Counted from the first letter of the stretch, positions 6,917-14,824 are shown. The stretch: 25,728 nucleotides of DNA from Psychrobacter sp. UBA3483 (GCF_002377905.1 NZ_DFQS01000031.1:1-25728), one strand, 5' to 3'. The notes: generated by a model from the letters alone, not told the origin. A program made the numbers and translations.

Positions 6917-8476
6917 ATGTCGTTCGCCCAAGTCTATACGCGCTCAGTCGTCGGACTGCACGCCCCGCAGGTCATTATCGAAGTGCATTTATCACAAGGC
7001 TTACCAGCGCTGACCATTGTCGGCTTGCCTGCCGCCGCTGTGCGCGAAAGTAAAGACAGGGTGCGCTCAGCGATTTTGAATTCGGGATTTCAGTTCCCTA
7101 ATCGGCGCTTGACGATTAATCTAGCACCAGCAGACCTACCAAAAGATGGCGCAAGGTTAGATTTGCCAATAGCCATCGGAATTTTGGCCGCTAGTGGGCA
7201 ACTTGAGCCAGAAATGTTATCAGGGTTTGAGTTTATCGGTGAGCTTGCATTGAATGGCGAGCTACGACAAGTGAGCGGTAGTTTGGCGGTTGCTCGAGCG
7301 ATGAAAGCAGAGCTAGTGGTAAATTCTACAAAACCTTCTACAACACCTGATGAGCAAGAGCCGCGCCAGTTACGGCAATTAATTGTACCTTGTGACAATG
7401 GAGCAGAGGCTAGCCGGGTCGATGGGGTGACGATATTGGCGGCGCAAAACTTAAAGGCAGTTTGTAATCATTTGCAGTCGCTCGCAGATTCTAGCCTGAT
7501 AGATGAGCGCTTAGAAGTTGTGCAAGCAACCGCCGTGCAGAGTAAGGTTGCTTACAAAGTAGATTTGGCAGATGTCAAAGGTCAGCATCATGCTAGGCGG
7601 GCGCTAGAAATTGCCGCCGCCGGTGGTCATTCGATACTGTTTACTGGACCGCCAGGTTCAGGTAAGACATTAATGGCGTCACGGTTACCAACTATCTTGC
7701 CGGATTTAAGTGACGAAGACGCATTAGAAGTTGCTAGCACCTATTCGGTGGCAGACAGCGACTACGATTATGGTACGCGGCCATTCAGGCAAGTTCATCA
7801 CACCATATCTGCCGTGGCTTTGGTCGGTGGTGGCTCTCGTCCCAAACCTGGCGAGATCACCCTTGCCAACAAGGGAATTTTATTTTTAGATGAATTACCA
7901 GAGTTCGACCGTACGGTATTGGAAGTACTACGTCAGCCATTAGAGGCCAAGCAAATTACCATTAGTCGTGCCAACTCGCAGCTTACTTTTCCGGCAAATT
8001 TTCAACTAGTGGCGGCGATGAATCCTTGCCCGTGTGGCTATGATGGTGACGGCTCAGGACGCTGCCACTGCCGACCTGAGCAAATTAAGCGCTATCAGGA
8101 TAAGTTATCGGGACCATTACTTGATCGCATTGATTTGCATATTACTGTGCCAGCACTGCCAATAGCGGATTTGCAAAATGCTCAGGCTGGTGAGACATCC
8201 GAGCAGGTACGAAAGCGAGTAGCTGCCGCCCATCAGCAGCAATTAAAACGGCAGAAAAAAGTCAATAATGAGCTGAGTCCTAGCGAGATTGATAAATATG
8301 TTCAGCTAGGCGCGGGCGAGCAGCAGTTATTACAGCTCGCGCAGCAGCGTTTAAATTTATCGGCTCGCGGCTATCATCGCGTATTGCGCGTTGCGCGCAC
8401 CATTGCCGATTTGGCAGACAGTATTAATATTACCAGCGCTCATGTCTCTGAGGCACTAAGTTACCGCAGTAAGTGA
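6917..8476 (+). CDS. comM: YifB/ComM family Mg-chelatase-like AAA+ ATPase (branch-migration helicase)
   Basis: A 519-residue protein of standard family length. The N-terminal ChlI/Lon-protease-like domain covers about 20-145, and the Mg-chelatase AAA+ domain follows, with Walker A GPPGSGKT (244-251) and Walker B ILFLDE (321-326). A cysteine cluster CPCG...CHC (371-385) looks metal binding, followed by GPLLDRIDL with the expected arginine. The C-terminal helical domain ends the protein. ComM is a hexameric helicase that extends branch migration when transforming DNA recombines into the chromosome, which suggests that the organism is, or was, naturally competent. The start at 6917 has AGGAA 8 nt upstream. 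Single gene, with its own promoter and a terminator shared with ilvD. Confidence 0.93.
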   Translation: MSFAQVYTRSVVGLHAPQVIIEVHLSQGLPALTIVGLPAAAVRESKDRVRSAILNSGFQFPNRRLTINLAPADLPKDGARLDLPIAIGILAASGQLEPEMLSGFEFIGELALNGELRQVSGSLAVARAMKAELVVNSTKPSTTPDEQEPRQLRQLIVPCDNGAEASRVDGVTILAAQNLKAVCNHLQSLADSSLIDERLEVVQATAVQSKVAYKVDLADVKGQHHARRALEIAAAGGHSILFTGPPGSGKTLMASRLPTILPDLSDEDALEVASTYSVADSDYDYGTRPFRQVHHTISAVALVGGGSRPKPGEITLANKGILFLDELPEFDRTVLEVLRQPLEAKQITISRANSQLTFPANFQLVAAMNPCPCGYDGDGSGRCHCRPEQIKRYQDKLSGPLLDRIDLHITVPALPIADLQNAQAGETSEQVRKRVAAAHQQQLKRQKKVNNELSPSEIDKYVQLGAGEQQLLQLAQQRLNLSARGYHRVLRVARTIADLADSINITSAHVSEALSYRSK

Positions 8477-8489
8477 TTTATTGTTAAGT

Positions 8490-8527
8490 AAAAACACCTT
8501 AGGCATACCTTTGCCCAAGGTGTTTTT
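8490..8527. terminator. Bidirectional terminator between comM and ilvD
   Basis: AAAACACCTTAGGC (8491-8504) pairs with GCCCAAGGTGTTTT (8513-8526) with one mismatch, flanked by A and T runs. It lies between convergent stops at 8476 and 8536. Confidence 0.88.
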
Positions 8528-8535
8528 AATAGCGA

Positions 8536-10218
8536 TTAAAATTTATCGGTAATGGCACCTTCTGAGGCACTGCCAACGGTTTTGGCATATTTAGCCAGCA
8601 CACCGCGCTTTATATTGGGCTCTGGCGCTTTCCATACACTTAAACGCTTTTGAATATCTGCTTCGCTGATTTTTAAATTGATTTCATTGTTGTCGGCATC
8701 AATGGTAATGGTATCGCCGTTTTCAATAATCGCAATCGGGCCACCAACCATGGCTTCAGGGGTGATGTGGCCAACGACAAAACCATGACTGCCACCAGAG
8801 AAGCGACCATCGGTAATTAAGGCAACATCATTGCCCAAACCACGCCCCATAATGGCAGAAGTCGGTGACAGCATTTCACGCATACCAGGGCCGCCTTTTG
8901 GGCCTTCGTAACGAATAACGACTACGTCACCCGCCACAACGCTACCATCTAAAATGGCGGCCATAGAGTCTTCTTCTGAATCAAACACCCGTGCTGTGCC
9001 CGTAAACTGCGTACCTTCTTGGCCACTGATTTTTGCCACCGCACCGGTTGGCGCAATGTTACCGCGTAATATACGCAAATGGCTGTCGGCTTTGAGTGGC
9101 TTGTCGAACGGACGGATAATGTCTTGACCTTCTGGATAGTCTTCTACGTCGACAAGGTTTTCAGCCATGGTTTTACCGTTAACCGTTAAGCAATCGCCGT
9201 GCAGCAAACCTTTCGCCAGTAAACGCTTCATCAATGGCGCAATACCACCGATTTTGATAAGTTCTGACATTAGGTATTTACCTGATGGACGTAAATCGGC
9301 CAGTACCGGCACGCGCTTACCTATTTCGGTAAAGTCGTCGATGTTTAGCTCTACACCGATGGCATCAGCCATCGCCAGTAAATGCAGTACCGCATTAGTA
9401 GAACCGCCCAAAACAATAACCATCGTAATGGCGTTTTCAAAGGCTTTGCGCGTCATAATATCGCTAGGCTTAATATCGTTGTCAATGAGCCACTGAATCG
9501 CTTCACCTGCTTGTCGGCAGTCTTCACGTTTTTCAGGAGAGGTAGCCTCTTGTGCCGAGCTGCCCGGTAAACTCATACCCAACGCTTCAATCGCTGATGC
9601 CATGGTGTTGGCGGTATACATACCACCGCAAGAGCCAGGACCAGGAATGGCAGTTCTTTCAATCTCTAACACTTCTGCTTCGCTCATATCGCCGCGAGCA
9701 TTGGCACCGACGGCTTCGAAGACAGAAACGATGTCGGTGTGGTTTTTACCCGGTTGAATGGTACCGCCATAAATAAACAGCGAAGGACGGTTTAAGCGCG
9801 CCATGGCCATAATACAACCCGGCATATTTTTATCGCATCCACCAATAGCAATGATAGCATCGTGACCTTGGCAGCCCGATACGGTTTCAATAGAATCGGC
9901 AATAACCTCACGCGATACCAAGGAGTACTTCATACCTTGATAACCGTTAGCGATACCATCGGAGATAGTAATGGTATTGAAAATAATAGGTTTGGCATAA
10001 GCCATATAAACGCCTTTAGCCACTTCCTCAGCTAAGCCGTTAATATGAATATTACAAGGCGTTACTTGGCTCCAAGTCGAGGCAATCCCCACTTGCGGAC
10101 GCTTAAAGTCTTCATCAGTAAAACCAACCGCACGCAGCATCGAGCGCGCAGGAGCTTTTTGAATGCCATCGACCAAAATAGCGGAGTATTTCCTGTTGCT
10201 GTCATCTTTTTTAATCAT
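8536..10218 (-). CDS. ilvD: Dihydroxy-acid dehydratase
   Basis: A 560-residue IlvD/Edd family enzyme that dehydrates 2,3-dihydroxy-isovalerate and its homologue to the 2-keto acids in valine, leucine and isoleucine synthesis. Cys55, Cys128 (IGGCDKNMPGC) and Cys197 (GPGSCGGM) are the expected Fe-S ligands, and GPKGGPGMREML and TDGRFSGGSHG mark the C-terminal half. The length matches the short (about 560-575) form rather than the 616-residue E. coli form. The start at 10218 has GGAG 8-10 nt upstream. The next branched-chain step here, avtA, is 6 kb away and not in an operon with it. No leader peptide or attenuator was recognised in the 117-nt gap to gph. Confidence 0.95.
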   Translation of the reverse strand: MIKKDDSNRKYSAILVDGIQKAPARSMLRAVGFTDEDFKRPQVGIASTWSQVTPCNIHINGLAEEVAKGVYMAYAKPIIFNTITISDGIANGYQGMKYSLVSREVIADSIETVSGCQGHDAIIAIGGCDKNMPGCIMAMARLNRPSLFIYGGTIQPGKNHTDIVSVFEAVGANARGDMSEAEVLEIERTAIPGPGSCGGMYTANTMASAIEALGMSLPGSSAQEATSPEKREDCRQAGEAIQWLIDNDIKPSDIMTRKAFENAITMVIVLGGSTNAVLHLLAMADAIGVELNIDDFTEIGKRVPVLADLRPSGKYLMSELIKIGGIAPLMKRLLAKGLLHGDCLTVNGKTMAENLVDVEDYPEGQDIIRPFDKPLKADSHLRILRGNIAPTGAVAKISGQEGTQFTGTARVFDSEEDSMAAILDGSVVAGDVVVIRYEGPKGGPGMREMLSPTSAIMGRGLGNDVALITDGRFSGGSHGFVVGHITPEAMVGGPIAIIENGDTITIDADNNEINLKISEADIQKRLSVWKAPEPNIKRGVLAKYAKTVGSASEGAITDKF

Positions 10219-10335
10219 TCTCTGTCTCCAATAGCGTACGGTTTATCGGCTTACTTCAGCGTAAATACAGGCTAATCACAGTTTGCTGATGTATATATTA
10301 AAAGTCCTTGTTTTTTTGACTATTCCAAATACGCC

Positions 10336-11013
10336 CTAATCTTTTAAAAGATAGTCAACCAATGCTGCAAAGTCATCAAACGCCGCAGTAGGGCTTAGCT
10401 CGCGAATATCTTGACCATAGTTATAACCATAAGACAGGCCAAGGGTGTCCATGTTGGCGTTTTGTCCGGCTAAGATATCATTTCTCGAATCGCCAATCAT
10501 AACCGCCTGCGCTGGAGTTAGATTTAATAACTCACAGACATGTAATAACGGCGCAGGATCTGGTTTTTTTTGTGCTAAACTATCACCGCCCAGCACTTCA
10601 CTAAACAAGTCCTGCCAACCAAAGGACTGCAAGATTTTAGGGACAAAACGACTGGGTTTATTGGTCACTAATGCCAGCGTATAGCCCGCTGCTTTGAGTT
10701 TTTTGAGGCCGCTATCGACATCTGGATAAGCGACGGTTTTGCTACCGCTAATATTTTTATAAGCGTCAAAAAAGACTTGCTCGGCATGGTCAGCTGCCTC
10801 GACCGTTAATTCACCTTCTAATACCTCTATTTTACCAAGCAAGGCGCGCTCGACCAGCATTCTTGAGCCATTACCGACCCAATTGCGTATGGTGCTAATC
10901 GGATAGGTTTCTTTACCAAGTGTCGTTAACATCGCGTTAGTTGCATCTGCTAAATCTGGCACGCTATCGATTAAAGTGCCATCGAAATCAAAAATCAAAA
11001 GTTGCTTATCCAT
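10336..11013 (-). CDS. gph: Phosphoglycolate phosphatase, HAD superfamily
   Basis: A 225-residue haloacid dehalogenase-type phosphatase of standard Gph length. It hydrolyses 2-phosphoglycolate formed during DNA repair. All four motifs are present: nucleophile Asp in DFDGTLIDS (9-17), VTNKPSRF with its Thr, the Lys of KKPDPAPLL, and MIGDSRNDI with the metal-binding Asp residues. The cap domain lies between motifs I and II. A GTG two codons upstream (11019) is in frame, but AAGG would then be only 3 nt away; with the ATG at 11013 it is 9 nt away, so ATG is preferred. Related paralogues (UbiG-linked MupP) cannot be excluded without comparison. Upstream of ilvD on the same strand, with its own promoter. 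Confidence 0.85.
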   Translation of the reverse strand: MDKQLLIFDFDGTLIDSVPDLADATNAMLTTLGKETYPISTIRNWVGNGSRMLVERALLGKIEVLEGELTVEAADHAEQVFFDAYKNISGSKTVAYPDVDSGLKKLKAAGYTLALVTNKPSRFVPKILQSFGWQDLFSEVLGGDSLAQKKPDPAPLLHVCELLNLTPAQAVMIGDSRNDILAGQNANMDTLGLSYGYNYGQDIRELSPTAAFDDFAALVDYLLKD

Positions 11014-11046
11014 TATCACTAGCCTTTAGGGTTAACAGGTCTGTTT

Positions 11047-11075
11047 CTTATATTCAGCTTTTAACCATAGCACAA
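11047..11075 (-). promoter_or_regulatory. Putative promoter of gph
   Basis: On the minus strand TTGTGC (11070-11075), a 17-bp spacer, then TATAAG (11047-11052), about 34 nt before the ATG. Confidence 0.45.
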
Positions 11076-11125
11076 CAAGCCATCGAAACGCATTTAAAAG
11101 GCAGGTAAAGTATCTTTTTGCTTAT

Positions 11126-11626
11126 CTATTCAATGTCTTTATAGCGTGCGCGGTGTTCGGCTTTCATTCTAAGATAGTCTGCGTTTTCGCGGCATTTATC
11201 CCAAGTTTGCTTAAAAATACGCGCTGATTCTGCTTTGATAGGGTCTTCAGTTTGCCGTGGTAGCTCTTCACGACCATGGGCGCCGCTTTGGCCTTTTTTA
11301 TCAGCGGGCACGGGTCCTTTGTACTTTTTGCCGCCTTTATGATTGGCATAGCGACGGGCGCGGGTATAGCCCATTTGAATAAATTTGCGCGCCATATCGG
11401 CACCGACGAAGTCATCGGCAGCCAAATAATCTAAAAACATCTGATAAATAGTCTCGCTACTCTCCTTTGCAATATCAGGCGTCGCAAAGCGCCAATACGG
11501 CAATATCTCCGACTTATAAGGTTCGACCAATAAAACCCCTTGCTCACCGCGACCAACGCGATAGAGTTCGGGCTGCGCACGCAAATCTAGGTTTTTATAA
11601 TCCAAATCATAATCAAACTCTCTCAT
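11126..11626 (-). CDS. DUF4385 family protein
   Basis: A 166-residue soluble protein of unknown function resembling the DUF4385 family. It begins with an acidic, aromatic-rich stretch (MREFDYDLDYKNLDLR) and contains VGRGEQGVLLVEPYKSEILPYWRF. The central segment DDFVGADMARKFIQMGYTRARRYANHKGGKKY is basic and suggests nucleic acid or phosphate contacts, though this is inference. There is no signal peptide, membrane span or Cys-rich motif except one Cys near the end. The start at 11626 has AAGGG 8-10 nt upstream and a TATACT-like -10 at 11660-11665. Family assignment is from recalled similarity. Confidence 0.75.
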   Translation of the reverse strand: MREFDYDLDYKNLDLRAQPELYRVGRGEQGVLLVEPYKSEILPYWRFATPDIAKESSETIYQMFLDYLAADDFVGADMARKFIQMGYTRARRYANHKGGKKYKGPVPADKKGQSGAHGREELPRQTEDPIKAESARIFKQTWDKCRENADYLRMKAEHRARYKDIE

Positions 11627-11770
11627 GCTTTTACCCTTTTACTTTGCATCAATCGTTTTAGTATAGAGAGAGTTTACCCTTTAAAAACAGCTTAAAAGTG
11701 TTATGAATTAGTGCGATTATCAGTTGTGGTAGATAGCTATCCTTGTAATTTTTATTAAATTTTAAGCATA

Positions 11771-11807
11771 AAAAAAGCCCCAAACATTACTGTTTGGGGC
11801 TTTTTGG
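11771..11807 (-). terminator. Strong terminator downstream of tRNA-Phe
   Basis: AAAAAGCCCCAAACA (11772-11786) pairs with TGTTTGGGGCTTTTT (11791-11805) around a 4-nt loop. On the minus strand a seven-T run follows, 15-50 nt after the tRNA 3' end. Confidence 0.9.
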
Positions 11808-11821
11808 AATTCTTAAACGAA

Positions 11822-11897
11822 TGGTGGCTCGAGGCAGGTTCGAACTGCCGACACACGGATTTTCAATCCGTTGCTCTACCGACTGAGCTATCGAGCC
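11822..11897 (-). tRNA. tRNA-Phe (anticodon GAA)
   Basis: A 76-nt tRNA on the minus strand, with CCA encoded. The acceptor arm GGCTCGA pairs with TCGAGCC; the D arm is GCTC/GAGC. The anticodon stem ACGGA/TCCGT encloses loop TTGAAAA with GAA at 34-36, and the T arm carries TTCGAAC with stem GGCAG/CTGCC. Single tRNA gene, with its own promoter and terminator. Confidence 0.97.
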
Positions 11898-11914
11898 GTC
11901 TTCGTTGAGGCGCT

Positions 11915-11943
11915 ATTAAACTAAATATAGGCGTTACTGTCAA
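11915..11943 (-). promoter_or_regulatory. Promoter of tRNA-Phe
   Basis: On the minus strand a perfect TTGACA (11938-11943), a 17-bp spacer, TTTAAT (11915-11920) and then a GC-rich discriminator GCGCC, as expected for a growth-rate or stringently controlled stable RNA promoter. The 5' leader is only about 10 nt. Confidence 0.8.
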
Positions 11944-12019
11944 GTGGTTTTTGCATAATAAGTGAGAAAAGCCTATAAATAATCGAATATAAGCCAAAAC
12001 TAAGCTTTTAACCTCGTAT

Positions 12020-12442
12020 TTAATCCTTAACGCGCAGGAGCTCATACTCGCTCATAATACGGTGAATATCGGCATCGACTGGCACGAACTCGCGCACGCC
12101 TTTTTTCACTTCGGCATCATAGACCAGTTTGATAAATTTCGCATCGATAGCGCGCCCACGATTTTGGCTATGAACAGTAAGATATTGCAAGCGCTTGGCA
12201 TCGGTTTGCCCATCATCAAAGCAAGCAACCGCGGCGATAGGCTTATCATTAAACATGCCGACATACAAAGTCTGACCACGCTTAAAGCCTTGCTCAATAA
12301 TATTTAGTACCTCGAGACCACTTGGCTGATTGTCATCGCTGTCATATAAGGCATGCAGACGCTCTGATAACTCGTTCTCGCGGGCAGGGTTTTTAATCAG
12401 GGGCGCATCTAAGCTATTGATGGCGATCGCTTCTAAAGGCAT
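12020..12442 (-). CDS. GNAT-fold protein resembling acetyl-CoA sensor PanZ/PanM
   Basis: A 140-residue protein with a single small GNAT-like domain. Residues about 60-80 (TLYVGMFNDKPIAAVACFDD) look like the beta2-beta3 hairpin. The stretch RLQYLTVHSQNRGRAIDAKFIKLV (about 84-107) carries Q-x-x-G-x-A, the acetyl-CoA pyrophosphate loop of the superfamily. Length, order and the YLTV...NRGRA segment resemble PanZ (PanM), which binds acetyl-CoA and triggers cleavage of pro-PanD, the aspartate decarboxylase of pantothenate synthesis. panD is not in the window, so the role is inferred. The start at 12442 has AGGA 8 nt upstream. It could instead be a generic GNAT acetyltransferase. Confidence 0.6.
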   Translation of the reverse strand: MPLEAIAINSLDAPLIKNPARENELSERLHALYDSDDNQPSGLEVLNIIEQGFKRGQTLYVGMFNDKPIAAVACFDDGQTDAKRLQYLTVHSQNRGRAIDAKFIKLVYDAEVKKGVREFVPVDADIHRIMSEYELLRVKD

Positions 12443-12600
12443 AATCGGTTCCTATAAGTGTTTAGCGCGTCGTAGCATCGAATGTAGCGTTGGAAAGTCT
12501 GCGCGGGTGATGATTGATAATACTGAACGCACTATTTTAGCAGAATAGGGCGATTTTGTGCGTGGATTACTGCTTGGTCGTGGCAGTAAATGCTAGGGTT

Positions 12601-12609
12601 TGCTATGAT
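12601..12609 (+). promoter_or_regulatory. Putative extended -10 promoter of hisBH
   Basis: TGCTATGAT matches an extended -10 (TGN plus TATGAT, 5 of 6). No good -35 is present, as is typical for extended -10 promoters. Confidence 0.4.
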
Positions 12610-12744
12610 GAAGATAGACAATGGTTTATATGCCAAAAACCCAATATTCTACCTTTTTAAATAAGCTTTTTAGTAAACATTGAACCCACTTTTAGCTTAA
12701 TTTTTATAACATTTATATTTCTTAGACGCTAGTAAGAATGCTTT

Positions 12745-12770
12745 GGGCGCTTTTTCGCCCTATTTTATTG
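12745..12770 (+). promoter_or_regulatory. Leader hairpin upstream of hisB
   Basis: GGGCG (12745-12749) pairs with CGCCC (12756-12760) around a T-rich loop and is followed by TATTTTATT. It resembles a weak intrinsic terminator 38 nt before the hisB ATG and could attenuate transcription. The T run is interrupted, so this is tentative. Confidence 0.3.
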
Positions 12771-12797
12771 ACCGCTTTTCATTTATAGAGAGTAGCC

Positions 12798-13445
12798 ATG
12801 ACAGCCAATTCTACCGAACAAAATCAAAATTCTGCTCAAAATCTTTTCGGTCATGCCGCACGTACGGCGACCGTTACGCGTAATACTGCTGAAACGCAAG
12901 TCACTTGTACGGTAAACCTTGATGGTACCGGTCAAGGCACTGTCGATACTGGCGTGCCGTTTCTAGACCATATGATTGACCAAATTAAGCGTCATGGTCT
13001 GTTTGACTTAGATATCAAATGTACCGGCGACACCTTTATCGATGATCACCACAGTGTTGAAGATACGGGTATTACGCTTGGACAAGCTTTCAATAAAGCA
13101 TTGGGTGATAAAAAAGGCATCCGTCGTTATGGGCATTTTTATGCGCCACTCGATGAGTCACTAACGCGCGCGGTGGTTGATTTGTCAGGCCGTCCTGGTT
13201 TGCACATGGACATTCCTTTTACCCGCTCTCATGTCGGTAACTTCGATGTCGATTTGTTTAGCGAATTTTTTTACGGCTTCGTCAATCACTCATGGATGAC
13301 GGTGCATTTGGACAATCTCAAAGGTAAAAACAGCCATCACCAAATCGAATCTACCTTTAAAGCCTTTGCCCGTGCACTACGTATGGCTTGCGAATATGAT
13401 GAGCGTGCGCTGAATACCTTGCCCTCGACCAAAGAGGCTTTTTAG
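12798..13445 (+). CDS. hisB: Imidazoleglycerol-phosphate dehydratase
   Basis: A 215-residue monofunctional HisB catalysing the sixth step of histidine synthesis (imidazole glycerol phosphate to imidazole acetol phosphate). Metal-binding motifs are clear: FLDHMIDQIKRHG (55-67) and DDHHSVEDTG (82-91), with the second pair SRSHVGNFD-type and NSHHQIEST near the C-terminus. Most homologues are about 195-200 residues; the first 15-20 residues (Asn/Gln/Ser-rich) are extra and probably disordered. There is no HisB phosphatase domain, unlike in enterobacteria. A purine-rich AGAGAG sits 6-11 nt before the ATG at 12798. hisH begins directly after the TAG stop, so the two are co-transcribed and probably translationally coupled. 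Confidence 0.95.
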   Translation: MTANSTEQNQNSAQNLFGHAARTATVTRNTAETQVTCTVNLDGTGQGTVDTGVPFLDHMIDQIKRHGLFDLDIKCTGDTFIDDHHSVEDTGITLGQAFNKALGDKKGIRRYGHFYAPLDESLTRAVVDLSGRPGLHMDIPFTRSHVGNFDVDLFSEFFYGFVNHSWMTVHLDNLKGKNSHHQIESTFKAFARALRMACEYDERALNTLPSTKEAF

Positions 13446-14090
13446 ATGAGTCGAACCACAAAGATTGCATTATTAGATTATGGCATGGGTAATCTGCACT
13501 CGGCCAGTAAGGCGTTAGCAGCGGTCGGGGCAGAGGTTTCTATTACCAATGACCCAAAAGTGGTTGCAGCGGCTGATAAGATATTTTTCCCGGGTGTCGG
13601 TGCGATGCGTGACTGTATTGCTGGCATGCAGGATGCGGGTATTGACGAGGTCATACGTCAGGCGATATTTAATAAGCCTGTCATGGCCATCTGTGTGGGC
13701 ATGCAGGCGTTGTTTGAGCAGTCCGCTGAGAATGGTGGTACAACATGCTTGGGCATCTTAGATGGCAGCGTAGAAGCGTTTGACCCTACTTGGAAAGATG
13801 AGCAAGGTGCGACTATTAAAGTGCCGCACATGGGCTGGAATACCATCAGCGGCATGGATTTTGACCATCCATTGTGGAATGGCATCGAGGACAATGCGCA
13901 CTTTTACTTTGTACATAGCTATTACTGCGCGCCAGCAGATAAATCGCAAGTGGCGGCCGTTTGTGATTATGGTCAGCCGTTTTGTGCCAGTATTTTGCAA
14001 GACAATTTATTTGCGACCCAGTTCCACCCAGAAAAAAGCCACACCGCGGGTCTGCAGCTGTTAAAGAATTTTGTCGATTGGGATATTTAA
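13446..14090 (+). CDS. hisH: Imidazole glycerol phosphate synthase, glutaminase subunit
   Basis: A 214-residue class I glutamine amidotransferase that supplies ammonia to HisF for imidazole glycerol phosphate and AICAR formation. The catalytic triad is Cys83 (AICVGMQ), His194 and Glu196 (FHPEKS). The opening IALLDYGMGNLHS and the central VPHMGWN are HisH signatures. The start codon abuts the hisB stop with no gap. hisF and hisA, often next in the operon, are not here; a terminator and an unrelated membrane-protein gene follow instead. Confidence 0.95.
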   Translation: MSRTTKIALLDYGMGNLHSASKALAAVGAEVSITNDPKVVAAADKIFFPGVGAMRDCIAGMQDAGIDEVIRQAIFNKPVMAICVGMQALFEQSAENGGTTCLGILDGSVEAFDPTWKDEQGATIKVPHMGWNTISGMDFDHPLWNGIEDNAHFYFVHSYYCAPADKSQVAAVCDYGQPFCASILQDNLFATQFHPEKSHTAGLQLLKNFVDWDI

Positions 14091-14118
14091 CAACTATACT
14101 TTAAATATTTCATCAATA

Positions 14119-14157
14119 AAAAGGTAGATTAGCAAATGCTTAATCTACCTTTTTTAT
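14119..14157 (+). terminator. hisBH terminator
   Basis: AAGGTAGATTA (14121-14131) pairs with TAATCTACCTT (14141-14151), with further inner pairing AGCA/TGCT, and a T run extends to 14155. The loop side contains the ATG (14136) that opens the next reading frame. Confidence 0.85.
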
Positions 14158-14621
14158 TCTCAATGTATAATTGGTTGTTTTTCATTTATACTCAGTTACT
14201 TTTTACCTCTTTTACGCGGAATAAAATCGTGGATTTTTATCTCTTTAAAAACGGTGTCGTTGATGCTACTGGCTTAGACAAAGACGCCTTACATATGTAT
14301 GTGGGCATGGGCGTCTACCTATTAAGTTTGCTTTTGCTGCGTCCAATTTTTAAAAAATACAGCGTTAGAGCCTTTGTCGCTTTGATTTTGGTGACCGCCA
14401 TTGCTCTATTGGGTGAATATTTGGACAATCGCCAGACGATTACCGAACTTGGTGTGGCAGGGTTAAAAGCGGCAGAAATCAAAGCCAGTATCCATGATAT
14501 CGTGAATACCTGTATGCTGTCTTACATAATCTACGGCCTTACCGTATGGACAAAGACGTTTCAATCAATCAATACTGTCAAACCTATGATTAAACGGCAG
14601 AAAAAAACGGACTATCGCTAA
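14136..14621 (+). CDS. Small multi-pass membrane protein, function unknown
   Basis: A 161-residue hydrophobic protein not recognised with certainty. Predicted helices lie at about 9-26, 54-72, 80-98 and 126-144. Between the third and fourth is a loop with EYLDNRQT and HDIVNTCM, which recalls the acidic and DxxxN residues of VanZ-like proteins; that likeness is only suggestive. The C-terminus is basic. The ATG at 14136 lies in the hisH terminator hairpin, with AAGG in its 5' arm 11 nt upstream. A second ATG at 14163 has no visible ribosome site. Translation may therefore depend on read-through and hairpin melting. The stop codon lies in the loop-side of the following terminator. Confidence 0.6.
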   Translation: MLNLPFLFSMYNWLFFIYTQLLFTSFTRNKIVDFYLFKNGVVDATGLDKDALHMYVGMGVYLLSLLLLRPIFKKYSVRAFVALILVTAIALLGEYLDNRQTITELGVAGLKAAEIKASIHDIVNTCMLSYIIYGLTVWTKTFQSINTVKPMIKRQKKTDYR

Positions 14622-14632
14622 GTCCGTTTTTT
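14601..14632 (+). terminator. Terminator after the small membrane protein gene
   Basis: AAAAAACGGACT (14602-14613), a 7-nt loop and AGTCCGTTTTTT (14621-14632). It overlaps the stop codon and is nearly identical to the hairpin at 15794-15825. Confidence 0.88.
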
Positions 14633-14747
14633 ATTGTTTATAAAGTCATTGCTTCATGCTTTTTTAAAACACCAAAGCTGAGCAACTCACCATTTACAAA
14701 GCTTACGAAAGTTAAAAACTCTTGTCTATTTAATGCGTTATTAGTTT

Positions 14748-14772
14748 GCTACCTTACAATCAGAAAGGTAGC
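14748..14772. promoter_or_regulatory. Operator-like inverted repeat upstream of hchA
   Basis: GCTACCTT (14748-14755), 9 nt, AAGGTAGC (14765-14772): a perfect 8-bp dyad with 17-nt centre-to-centre spacing. It overlaps TACAAT (14755-14760), a plausible -10 for hchA, 53 nt before its start. A repressor or stress regulator may bind here; none is encoded nearby. Confidence 0.5.
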
Positions 14773-14824
14773 GACACGCTCTAACCATGCATCCAACATA
14801 ATCAATAATAAAATAGGAAAAGTT

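Larger units (their letters stand above)
12443..12797. other. Divergent intergenic region between the PanZ-like gene and hisB
   Basis: No gene is seen in this 355-bp stretch. It holds an extended -10 facing hisB (12601-12609), a leader of about 180 nt, and a GC-rich hairpin close to the hisB start. CTATT...AATAG (12532-12548) is a weak dyad. Short open frames here lack ribosome sites. No His-rich leader peptide is visible. Confidence 0.55.

Noticed and set aside
11822..11897. tRNA-Phe as an integration site for a mobile element
   Set aside because: No integrase, no direct repeat of the tRNA 3' end and ordinary housekeeping genes on both sides.
11863..12045. Short open frame overlapping tRNA-Phe
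   Set aside because: It covers the 5' half of the tRNA and its promoter; not credible as a gene.
14121..14772. AAGGTAG shared by the hisH terminator stem and the hchA dyad
   Set aside because: Only seven bases match and the contexts differ; chance is sufficient.
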